Source of the DNA: Fimbriimonas sp.
GTDB lineage: Bacteria > Armatimonadota > Fimbriimonadia > Fimbriimonadales > Fimbriimonadaceae
Direction: 5' to 3'
NCBI GenBank assembly: GCA_031292555.1
Contig: JARLGV010000092.1
Span: 1 to 37,819 of the forward strand
DNA length: 37,819 nucleotides
A program made the translations under genes and the position numbers. Positions 31,555-37,819 of this stretch are shown here, one piece after another (position 1 is the stretch's first letter; every line of letters begins with the position of its first letter). The notes beneath the pieces were generated by a model. That model was given only the letters and a program-made list of their open reading frames with translations, was not told the origin of the DNA and ran no database searches.

Positions 31555-34500
31555 ATGAACAACATGCGTTTTATGCTCATGTTCGTGTTGTCGGTGCTTG
31601 CGGCCGCGGCTTTTGGCCAACAGCATCCGATTTACACGGACGTGCACGACTTCGGCTTTACGGTCGTTAACGCCAACGGAACGAGCGGGCCCGACGGCGT
31701 CTCGCCATACACGGGCGTCACATTCGACAGTGCCGGCAATATGTATGGAACGGCTAGCACGGGCGGTTCCACCGCTGCGGCTGGGTACGGCGGCGGAATG
31801 GTGTGGGAGATTACGGTTGCGGGTCAGTACAAGGACCTGCACGACTTCGGCGGAACGGTGGTTAACGCCAATGGAACTCAAGGACGAGACGGTATCAGCC
31901 CCTATGCCGGCGTAACGGTAGATAGCATGGGCAACTTGTTTGGCACTACATACCAGGGCGGCGCGAACGGCAGAGGAATCGTCTGGGAGATTAGAGCTTT
32001 GGGATCGTATGTGGACTTGCACGATTTCGGTGGCACAGTCATCAATACCAACGGAAAGTACGGGCCGGACGGAGCAAATCCACTTGCAGATGTCTCGGTC
32101 GACAAGGCTGGAAATCTGTACGGTACGACCTCCTACGGCGGCCCTAATATCGGCAGTATAGGCTCCTCCTATTCGTGCGGCATCGTCTGGGAGATCGATG
32201 CCTCAGGAGATTACTTCGACCTGCACGATTTCGGTGGCGGCGTCCACAATGCCGACGGATCGGTCGGTCTGGACGGCGCCAACCCAGCGGCCGGCGTAAC
32301 CTTCGACACGGCTGGGAACATGTTCGGCACGACAAGCGGCGGCGGACCCAATAGTGCCGGCAATTTCGGCGCCGGCATGATTTGGAAAATAACGGCATCC
32401 GGAACGTATAAGGATCTGCACGATTTCGGCGGACCTATCATCAACGCCGATGGCGGGATTGGGGCAGACGGCGCCAATCCCGGTGGAGCTGTCACCATCG
32501 ACGGTAACGGCAACTTATACGGAACAGCATCCCAAGGTGGCGCAAATGATCCCGCCTTCACTTTTGCCGGAATGGTGTGGGAGATCACGGCATCGGGTCA
32601 GTACAAAGACCTGCACGACTTTGGCGGAACCGTGATCAACGCTAACGGAACAGCCGGTCCAGATGGATCCCGTCCGATGCAAATCGTCGCCTTCGACCAA
32701 GCCGGCAATATGTATGGCACGACGCGAGATGGCGGAGCGAGTGGTAAGGACGACGATGGCTACGGCACCTTATGGGAGATCGCCTCTGCTGGAAGGTATT
32801 GGGATCTGCACGATTTTGGAGGGTCGGCGACGAGTTCAAATGGAACGATCGTCACAGATGGGCACCAGCCCAATACGGGAGTTACGATTAGCGCCTCAGG
32901 TGTTCTGTTTGGAACGGCTGAATGGGGTGGACAACTCGGCACAGACACCGTCGGAGGCATGGTGTGGTCCTTGTCCGGATTGGCAGGTCCGTCGGTGAAA
33001 AGCATCAGTATCATACCAACCTCGGTCGTCGGGGGGACGTCAGCGACGGGGACGGTAACAATGTGGGCGGCTGCGTCGTCCGGGGGCGCGAGGGTGAACC
33101 TATCGTCGAGCGACCCGAGTGCGAAGGTTCCCGTGTCGATTACGGTTGGCTCGGGCGCCTCATCAGCATCGTTTGCGATCACCACAAGCGGCGTCAATTC
33201 GGTTACAACCGTCACGATAAAGGCGGGCAGCGGGACCGGAATCCAATCGGCTACGCTCACGATCTCAGCTGCTGTGTTGAGTTCACTGGCCCTGAGCCCG
33301 ACGAAAGTCGCAGGCGGAGAAGACTCCACCGGGACGGTCACACTCAGCGGTCCCGCCGGAGCGGATGGGACGTGGGTGGCGCTTTCTGACGACAGCGAGT
33401 TCGAAGAGGTTCCAGCGAATGTGCTTGTACCCGAGGGAAAGTCCTCGATCACGTTCACAGTTTCGACGGGCCCCGTAAGCGCGTCGACGACCGCTACGAT
33501 CACAGCAACATTGAACGGCGCGACGAAGTCGGCAGAACTGACGATCGATCCACCGACAATTCAGGACATTAGCGTGGATCCAGCGGAAGTTGCAGGAGGA
33601 AACCCGTCAAGTGGCACGGTGACTCTCGATGGTGAGGCCGGGCCTGACGGCCTTGTCGTCTCTCTGTCAAGCAATAACCCGGCAGTCACTCTGCCCAAGT
33701 CGGTGACCGTCGCAGGGGGACAAACCGAAGCGACCTTCCCCGTGACTACGGCTACAGTATCCAAACAAGAGGAGGCGACCATTACCGCGTCAACCGGAAA
33801 GGTGTCACAAACAATCACCCTGACAGTGAATCCACCTTCTCTTGTCGCATTTAGCCTCAGTCCATCGACTGTCGTGGGAGGAGCTTCCGCGACCGGTACG
33901 GTTGGGCTTAGTGGCCCCGCTCCAACAGCAGGAATGACTGTGATGCTCTCAAGCGATGCACACTTAGCCACGGTTCCCGCTTCCGTGAAGGTTAAACCTG
34001 GTCTGACGGTGGCCACGTTCAAAGTGAAGACAGTTGCGGTGGCAACACAATATGCGGCCGGCATCAGCGCCGACTTGGACGACTCGACGCTGTCGGTCAC
34101 GCTCAAAATAACTCCTCCTGCGCTGGCGGCGCTTACGATCAAACCCCCGAGTTTGACTGGCGGAACCTCAGCGACCGGAACCGTGACTCTGAGCGGCTCG
34201 GCTCCTGCCGGCGGAATGCCGGTGAGTTTGTCCATCGCCGGCTCCGGGTCGGTTCCTGTGTCCGTGACAGTTCCGGTCAACAAGACCTCGGCAACGTTCA
34301 CCGTCAAGACGGTCGCCGTGGCGACCAATACGACTTCGACGGTGACCGCGATGCTCGGAACGGTTTCTAAGGCTGCGACCTTGACGATATCCGCACCAAC
34401 ACTCAAGTCTCTGACGTTGAGCCCCTCATCGGTTGCGCCAGGCAAATCGAGCAACGGGACGGTAACGATCAGTTCCACCGCACCGACTGGGGGTCTGGTG

Positions 34501-34677
34501 ATCACGCTTGCGAGTAGTCGCTCGGAGGCCACCGTGCCTACCACAGTTACGATCGCAGCAGGCAAGACATCGGTGACGTTCACGGTCAAGACGACTAAGG
34601 TGAAGGCGAAGACGACTGCGACGATCTCGGCGACGCTGGGGTCCACGCCCAAGACGGCCGTCCTTACCATCACCTAG
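31555..34677 (+). CDS. Exported GloVer-repeat and Ig-like repeat protein
   Basis: The 1040-residue protein has a signal peptide (about 1-22, ending AAAAFGQ). Seven repeats of about 65 residues follow (residues about 28-485), each of the form DLHDFGGTV.NANG..GPDG..P..GV..D..GN.YGT...GG. They are the tandem 'GloVer' type (TIGR03803-like). Six Ig-like beta-sandwich domains of 90-95 residues follow (about 485-1040), each with L.LSP..V.GG.S..GTVTLSG and ATFTVKT.....TT.TITAT. No sortase or other sorting motif is seen at the C-terminus. It is probably a cell-surface or released adhesin-like protein. ATG at 31564 is an alternative start. Confidence 0.87.
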   Translation: MNNMRFMLMFVLSVLAAAAFGQQHPIYTDVHDFGFTVVNANGTSGPDGVSPYTGVTFDSAGNMYGTASTGGSTAAAGYGGGMVWEITVAGQYKDLHDFGGTVVNANGTQGRDGISPYAGVTVDSMGNLFGTTYQGGANGRGIVWEIRALGSYVDLHDFGGTVINTNGKYGPDGANPLADVSVDKAGNLYGTTSYGGPNIGSIGSSYSCGIVWEIDASGDYFDLHDFGGGVHNADGSVGLDGANPAAGVTFDTAGNMFGTTSGGGPNSAGNFGAGMIWKITASGTYKDLHDFGGPIINADGGIGADGANPGGAVTIDGNGNLYGTASQGGANDPAFTFAGMVWEITASGQYKDLHDFGGTVINANGTAGPDGSRPMQIVAFDQAGNMYGTTRDGGASGKDDDGYGTLWEIASAGRYWDLHDFGGSATSSNGTIVTDGHQPNTGVTISASGVLFGTAEWGGQLGTDTVGGMVWSLSGLAGPSVKSISIIPTSVVGGTSATGTVTMWAAASSGGARVNLSSSDPSAKVPVSITVGSGASSASFAITTSGVNSVTTVTIKAGSGTGIQSATLTISAAVLSSLALSPTKVAGGEDSTGTVTLSGPAGADGTWVALSDDSEFEEVPANVLVPEGKSSITFTVSTGPVSASTTATITATLNGATKSAELTIDPPTIQDISVDPAEVAGGNPSSGTVTLDGEAGPDGLVVSLSSNNPAVTLPKSVTVAGGQTEATFPVTTATVSKQEEATITASTGKVSQTITLTVNPPSLVAFSLSPSTVVGGASATGTVGLSGPAPTAGMTVMLSSDAHLATVPASVKVKPGLTVATFKVKTVAVATQYAAGISADLDDSTLSVTLKITPPALAALTIKPPSLTGGTSATGTVTLSGSAPAGGMPVSLSIAGSGSVPVSVTVPVNKTSATFTVKTVAVATNTTSTVTAMLGTVSKAATLTISAPTLKSLTLSPSSVAPGKSSNGTVTISSTAPTGGLVITLASSRSEATVPTTVTIAAGKTSVTFTVKTTKVKAKTTATISATLGSTPKTAVLTIT

Positions 34678-34775
34678 AGAACAGTAACAAACACTATCTA
34701 AACTCGCCGCCTCAGTGAAATCTGCAGCCCACTTTGTAGCCCAACATGTCCCTGCTAACTCAGGCGTAACCCCCG

Positions 34776-34840
34776 CCTAACCCCGAGTTTCTACCTATTC
34801 GCTGCTTGAAATAGGTAGAACGTTCCTTTCCTGGGCACCA
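34776..34840 (+). repeat. Attachment-type repeat with tRNA-Leu 3' remnant, copy 2
   Basis: The last 17 bases, TCCTTTCCTGGGCACCA (34824-34840), equal the tRNA 3' end. The 48 bases before them align with 35562-35609. They contain a perfect 11-bp inverted repeat, TTCTACCTATT (34789-34799) with AATAGGTAGAA (34810-34820). I read it as the distal junction left by insertion of element 1. Confidence 0.75.
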
Positions 34841-34873
34841 ATTCTCGGCTTTACGCCATTCTTGGGGGCACCC

Positions 34874-35281
34874 CTATTCAACGAGGTAAGCGACATCGGC
34901 ATGAAGCGCGGTTTGTGCTCGATCAAGGGTCGCTAGACGCATTTGGCTATGCCGAGCCAGTTGAGCAAGGTAGGCATCTGTGACTTGTGCATGTCCAACG
35001 ACTCCAGTTGGTGAGACATGAAAATATTCCAGTCCGTCCAATAGGAATTGATGCGTCGGTCGGTTGACTATGGATACCAACGCATTGAGTCCATCGGAAA
35101 ATGAAACTCCGCCCAATTTCATTGCCGCTCTGATAAAGGCGCCTTGAGTAATCGGGCAGGTGGCAAATCGGCCATCGCGTTTAGCAAACCAATCGGTCAC
35201 ACGCTCGTGCGCTGTGTTGGTGCTAAGGCCAAGTGCAATGAGAACGCTCGAATCCAAAAGGACCACTGCGTCATTCCTCAT
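34874..35281 (-). CDS. vapC: PIN-domain toxin VapC
   Basis: The 135-residue protein has the PIN layout of VapC ribonucleases. The first acidic residue is in VVLLDSSVLIAL (Asp10), with CPITQGAFIRAAM at the place of the second motif and QVTDAYLAQLARHSQMRLATLDRA giving two more aspartates. Gln stands where many VapCs have Glu (T-E-x-x-x-x-R). A 'TQ' form is seen in part of the family, so activity is still likely. It starts at the ATG overlapping vapB by 11 bases (TTG at 35284 is an alternative). It ends 33 bases from the copy 2 repeat. Confidence 0.87.
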   Translation of the reverse strand: MRNDAVVLLDSSVLIALGLSTNTAHERVTDWFAKRDGRFATCPITQGAFIRAAMKLGGVSFSDGLNALVSIVNRPTHQFLLDGLEYFHVSPTGVVGHAQVTDAYLAQLARHSQMRLATLDRAQTALHADVAYLVE

Positions 35282-35492
35282 CAAGGAATTCCTTGACCAT
35301 TTCGGGAGTTATCGGGCTTGGTGCAGAAAATGTGACGATTCCCAGATCATTGGGTTGGGCTAAACCCCTTCCCGCCCCCTGTGGTCGCAGGATCAGATCG
35401 CTGACGATTTCCCCTAGGCTTTTGCGTTTCGAGACTGCTATGGCATGGGCTACTTCGTAAGCGGCATCGGACAGCACCAATGTTGTTCGCAT
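35271..35492 (-). CDS. vapB: VapB-type ribbon-helix-helix antitoxin
   Basis: The 73-residue protein begins MRTTLVLSDAAYEVAHAIAVSKRKSLGEIVSDLI, a ribbon-helix-helix DNA-binding domain. The flexible tail FSAPSPITPEMVKEFLDEE would cover the toxin. It overlaps vapC by 11 bases. A consensus -10 (TATAAT) lies six bases before the ATG, so the pair is probably leaderless and autorepressed by binding near that site (autorepression is inference from the family). Confidence 0.85.
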   Translation of the reverse strand: MRTTLVLSDAAYEVAHAIAVSKRKSLGEIVSDLILRPQGAGRGLAQPNDLGIVTFSAPSPITPEMVKEFLDEE

Positions 35493-35498
35493 ACAGGC

Positions 35499-35504
35499 AT
35501 TATA
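35499..35504 (-). promoter_or_regulatory. Consensus -10 of vapBC, leaderless arrangement
   Basis: TATAAT on the minus strand, six bases before the vapB ATG. Confidence 0.65.
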
Positions 35505-35561
35505 ACATCACAGTGTGAGTATGCCGTGGATCCCATTTGACGAGGACTACGCAGACCACTG

Positions 35562-35626
35562 CCTAATCCTGGGTTTCTACCCAATGGCCACTTGAATTAC
35601 GCAGAACGTTTCGTTCCTGGGCGCCA
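35562..35626 (+). repeat. Attachment-type repeat with degenerate tRNA-Leu 3' remnant, copy 3
   Basis: It aligns over 65 bases with 34776-34840 (shared blocks CCTAA, GTTTCTACC, CTTGAA, AGAACG and CCTGGGC). The tRNA-derived end reads TTCGTTCCTGGGCGCCA, two to three changes from the tRNA. The 11-bp inverted repeat of copy 2 is largely lost here. Confidence 0.65.
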
Positions 35627-35653
35627 CGTTCTCCTTCTAGAGCCTAACGTAAG

Positions 35654-35709
35654 TGCCGTTGCCTCGCTGGTTTACCGGTGGCACCGCCGAAACCCGCGAG
35701 GCAACGGCA
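35654..35709. repeat. Large nested hairpin before the GH127-like gene
   Basis: TGCCGTTGCCTCGC (35654-35667) and GCGAGGCAACGGCA (35696-35709) are perfectly complementary over 14 bp. Inside lie GGTTT/AAACC (35669-35673 with 35690-35694) and CGGT/ACCG (35676-35679 with 35683-35686). The whole forms one long stem about 30 bases upstream of the next start codon. Confidence 0.7.
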
Positions 35710-35738
35710 AGCGTCTCAATCGCCATAATCGTGAAAGC

Positions 35739-37454
35739 ATGTCGCTCGCGCTTATGGCCTCTCTATTACTGGCTCAACTTTCTCGGAGAGTTGAGCTTGA
35801 ACCGTTCCAATACAAGGATGTCGCCGTAACCGGCGGACCGATGGCCACCCAAGCGAAGGGAGCGCGGTCCTACTACCTCGACCTGAACGAAGACAGCCTG
35901 CTTCAAGGCTTTAGACTGCGGGCCGGTTTGCCAGCTCCGGGCAAGCCGATGGGTGGCTGGTACGACCCTGATGGGTTTGCCGCCGCACATCCGTTTGGAC
36001 AGTATATTTCCGCGCTCGCGAGAATTTACGCGAACACGGGTGATGAGCGATACAAGGCCAAGACCGCACGCCTTGTCCACGGATTCCATGTTGCGATGGC
36101 TCCCGACGGATTCTTCTTTGCGTCTCAAAAGGTTGCGCGCGAATGGCCATGCTACATCTACGACAAGATGTGCATCGCGATGCGAGACGCCTACACGCTG
36201 ACTGGCAATTCTGAAGCCCTGGTCGTGCTGAAGCGCATGACCGATTGGGCCTATTCGCGGCTTCCACGCCGGTCTGATGAATGGTACACCCTGCCGGAAA
36301 ACTTATACAAATGCTATGAGCTAACGAAGGACCGGCGTTACCTCACGATGGCAGCGCAATACGACTACAGCAAGGAGTATTACGACGTGTTTGCGCGCGG
36401 AGACAACGCCTTCACGCCTGAGCGTCATGCCTACAGCCACGTCAATTCGTTGAGCTCTTCGGCCAAGGCCTACGAATTCGGCGGCGACGACAAGTATCTC
36501 CGCGCCACTGAGAGTGCGTGGGACTACCTGACCACGACCCAGATGTACGCATCTGGCGGATGGGGGCCGGATGAGCACTTCGTCACGGCCGGAAAAGGAA
36601 AGCTTGCGGAGTCCCTGACTACGAGCAAGAAGAGCTTCGAGACTCCGTGCGGAACCTATGCCAACGTCAACTTGGACCGCTACCTGCTGCGATTTACCGG
36701 CGACCCGAAGTACGGCGACAACATGGAGCGCGTTCTGCTGAACGGCATGCTCGCGGCCCTTCCTCCCGAGCGGGATGGAAAGTCCTTTTACTATAGCGAC
36801 TACCAGCCGGGGGCCAAGAAGGAGTTCTTCGGGGATGTGTGGCCGTGCTGCAACGGAACATATGCAGAGGTAACGGCCGATTACCCGCTTGACATTTACT
36901 TCAAAGCGCCCAGCCGACTATACGTCAACCTATTTGCCGATTCGACGGTCCGATGGAAGGTTGGAATTCAGACGGTCATGTTGACGCAGCGCACCGAATA
37001 CCCGGAAGCGGACACGACGGAGTTCGCAGTGCGGCTCCGACACGCCAGCGCATTCACGTTGGATTTGAGGAGGCCACAATGGTGCGCCGCCTCCCCCCAG
37101 GTCGAGGTCAATGGCAGGCGCTTTACATCTCCCTTGCTCCCTAGCGGACATGTTGTTGTCCACCGAACTTGGCGAAGCGGCGACAAAGTCACCGTCAGAT
37201 TTCCACGCTCGCTGCGATTCGAACCCATCGACTCACAATCGCCAGACCGGTGCGCGTTGATGTTCGGCCCGCTGCTCCTCGTAGCGGTGGCCAACAAAGA
37301 TGTCGAATTACATGGCGACCGGGCGAAACCTGACGCCTGGATTCGACGTGACCCCGGAACGCGGTGCGACTTCGTAACAGATGACAAGGTTCGCTTCCGG
37401 CCACTGTATCTGGTCAACGGCGAGAGCTATACCACTTATTGCCACTTGAATTGA
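35739..37454 (+). CDS. GH127-like beta-L-arabinofuranosidase family protein
   Basis: The 571-residue protein has a short hydrophobic N-terminus (MSLALMASLLLAQ), possibly a signal peptide. It then has the (alpha/alpha)6 and beta-sandwich layout of GH127/DUF1680 proteins. GH127 enzymes hold zinc with a Glu and three Cys. Here ETPC (Glu301, Cys304) and WPCC (Cys370, Cys371) are the likely counterparts, with one residue more between Glu and Cys than in the classical ETC. NMERVLLNGMLA and YYSDYQPGAKKEFF also fit. The start at 35739 avoids the upstream hairpin and repeat; CATAAT lies nine bases before it. Confidence 0.82.
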   Translation: MSLALMASLLLAQLSRRVELEPFQYKDVAVTGGPMATQAKGARSYYLDLNEDSLLQGFRLRAGLPAPGKPMGGWYDPDGFAAAHPFGQYISALARIYANTGDERYKAKTARLVHGFHVAMAPDGFFFASQKVAREWPCYIYDKMCIAMRDAYTLTGNSEALVVLKRMTDWAYSRLPRRSDEWYTLPENLYKCYELTKDRRYLTMAAQYDYSKEYYDVFARGDNAFTPERHAYSHVNSLSSSAKAYEFGGDDKYLRATESAWDYLTTTQMYASGGWGPDEHFVTAGKGKLAESLTTSKKSFETPCGTYANVNLDRYLLRFTGDPKYGDNMERVLLNGMLAALPPERDGKSFYYSDYQPGAKKEFFGDVWPCCNGTYAEVTADYPLDIYFKAPSRLYVNLFADSTVRWKVGIQTVMLTQRTEYPEADTTEFAVRLRHASAFTLDLRRPQWCAASPQVEVNGRRFTSPLLPSGHVVVHRTWRSGDKVTVRFPRSLRFEPIDSQSPDRCALMFGPLLLVAVANKDVELHGDRAKPDAWIRRDPGTRCDFVTDDKVRFRPLYLVNGESYTTYCHLN

Positions 37455-37549
37455 CACGTGATTTTTCGTCGAATGTGGCCTTCCACTAAAGCTCAGGCCC
37501 TGGGAGAAGGGCTACCGCATATAGTCCTTCTTAGAATTCATGTTCTGGA
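37455..37549. other. Short intergenic stretch, possible decayed coding remnant
   Basis: On the minus strand this stretch stays open in a shifted frame that continues from the neighbouring nucleotidyltransferase gene (…TTMLQIIQNMNSKKDYMR). It may be the displaced 3' end of that gene. No other feature is seen. Confidence 0.25.
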
Positions 37550-37819
37550 TTATTTGGAGCATTGTTGTGCGAACTTCGTTCCATCCGAAATGAACCACAC
37601 CGCACTATTCCCAAGGTGCCCAGCGACCTTACCACGCCAGACGTCGTCGAAAGAAACGCCGTCGATTCTCGAGATCAGGTCTATTCGATTCGGCTCGCGC
37701 CCCAGTTGAACGACGACATCTGGGTCGTAGAAATCGGATGCCTTCAGGCCCAAAGTCGCAAACCCGAAGTCTCTGATTGCCCGCTCAAGCTTCAGTGCGT
37801 TCGCTTCCGATGGACGTAC
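37550..37819 (-). pseudogene. Nucleotidyltransferase (DUF6036-like), partial and probably truncated
   Basis: Only the C-terminal 89 residues are in the window; the gene enters from the right edge. VRPSEANALKLERAIRDFGF, DFYDPDVVVQLGREPNRIDLISRIDGVSFDDVW and GNSAVWFIS match the MNT-like nucleotidyltransferases often found as toxin-like partners. The family continues with a conserved block of the type 'LIANKRAxGRPQDLAD', but here it changes to DGTKFAQQCSK and stops. That suggests a frameshift or deletion and loss of the end. The 5' part lies outside the window, so full status is unknown. Confidence 0.65.

Larger units (their letters stand above)
30850..34840. mobile_element. Candidate element 1 inserted at tRNA-Leu (about 4.0 kb)
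   Basis: It is bounded by the tRNA 3' end (30833-30849) and an exact 17-base copy of it, TCCTTTCCTGGGCACCA (34824-34840). From the tRNA side it carries a terminator, a MazF-like toxin and its antitoxin transcribed towards the tRNA, and a 1040-residue exported repeat protein. A 65-base arm then ends in the tRNA copy. No integrase or transposase is encoded, so movement would need a recombinase acting in trans. Confidence 0.6.
34841..35626. mobile_element. Candidate element 2 at the same tRNA-Leu site (0.79 kb)
   Basis: It lies between the copy 2 and copy 3 attachment-type repeats. Its only genes are a VapB/VapC pair transcribed towards the tRNA side, as in element 1. It encodes no recombinase. 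Its distal arm is more degenerate than that of element 1, as expected of an older insertion. Confidence 0.5.

Noticed and set aside
33561-34673. 370-codon open frame antisense to the Ig-like repeats
   Set aside because: Its apparent repeats simply mirror the codon pattern of the plus-strand repeats.
35271-35284. ATG at 35274 (GGAATGA overlap) as the vapC start
   Set aside because: That ATG is not in the frame of the PIN domain; the in-frame ATG at 35281 is used.
34770-35650. Integron attC sites (GCCTAAC seen at 34775 and 35642, GCCTAAT at 35561)
   Set aside because: No GTTRRRY partner core lies at the right distance and no integron integrase is present. The shared end clearly matches the tRNA 3' end instead.

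Overview
The window (37.8 kb, about 55-60% G+C by eye) looks like the chromosome of a free-living, diderm-type heterotroph. The mix of genes is what I would expect of Armatimonadota, most likely class Fimbriimonadia: a solitary glycyl-tRNA synthetase alpha-subunit gene, CcmE/CcmF, DUF3052, DUF2807, GloVer-repeat and PqqD-like proteins, and many secreted proteins of unknown function. This assignment is inference from gene content; no rRNA is present to test it.

Layout. (1) 1-3438: minus-strand accessory genes, namely the N-terminus of a secreted protein, a translationally coupled trio (ECF sigma factor, single-pass membrane protein, 654-residue membrane protein) and a small anchored protein. 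(2) 3511-9539: a zinc-ribbon membrane protein, then the housekeeping operon rpoZ-dnaJ-prmA-rsmE (minus), a secreted histidine phosphatase, DUF3052 (plus) and glyQ (minus). (3) 9618-17869: a DUF2807 lipoprotein, an HD-like protein, tatA, an operon of an unknown protein, a PqqD-like protein, a stripped FtsX-type permease and a LolD-type ATPase, a DUF6263-like secreted protein, a CapA-like protein and a class III aminotransferase. (4) 18069-29623: Gfo/Idh dehydrogenase divergent from a GH95-like glycosidase, threonine aldolase with a structured upstream region, a GNAT, an RNase H-like exonuclease, ccmE-ccmF, a URO-D-family protein and pyrE. (5) 29677-37819: an NHL-repeat lipoprotein, tRNA-Leu(CAG), then a strip of accessory DNA with two toxin-antitoxin modules, a 1040-residue repeat protein, a GH127-like glycosidase and a partial nucleotidyltransferase.

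The most striking part is region 5. The last 17 bases of tRNA-Leu(CAG) recur exactly 4.0 kb downstream and, degenerate, another 0.8 kb on. The two remnants are themselves the ends of a shared 65-base arm. This delimits two tandem segments (about 4.0 kb and 0.79 kb). Each has a toxin-antitoxin pair at its tRNA-proximal end, transcribed towards the tRNA, and neither has a recombinase. This looks like repeated site-specific insertion of small non-autonomous elements into one tRNA gene.

A second window-wide signal is regulatory: at least seven genes that open transcription units have a clean -10 hexamer only 6-7 bases before the start codon (TATAAT, TATACT, TAGACT, TAAAAT and so on). This predicts leaderless mRNAs. 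It also fixes several start codons that would otherwise be uncertain. Other unexplained structures are a perfect 14-bp inverted repeat upstream of rpoZ, a 146-bp tandem REP-like repeat after ccmF with a relative at 18.0 kb, and a large nested hairpin before the GH127-like gene.
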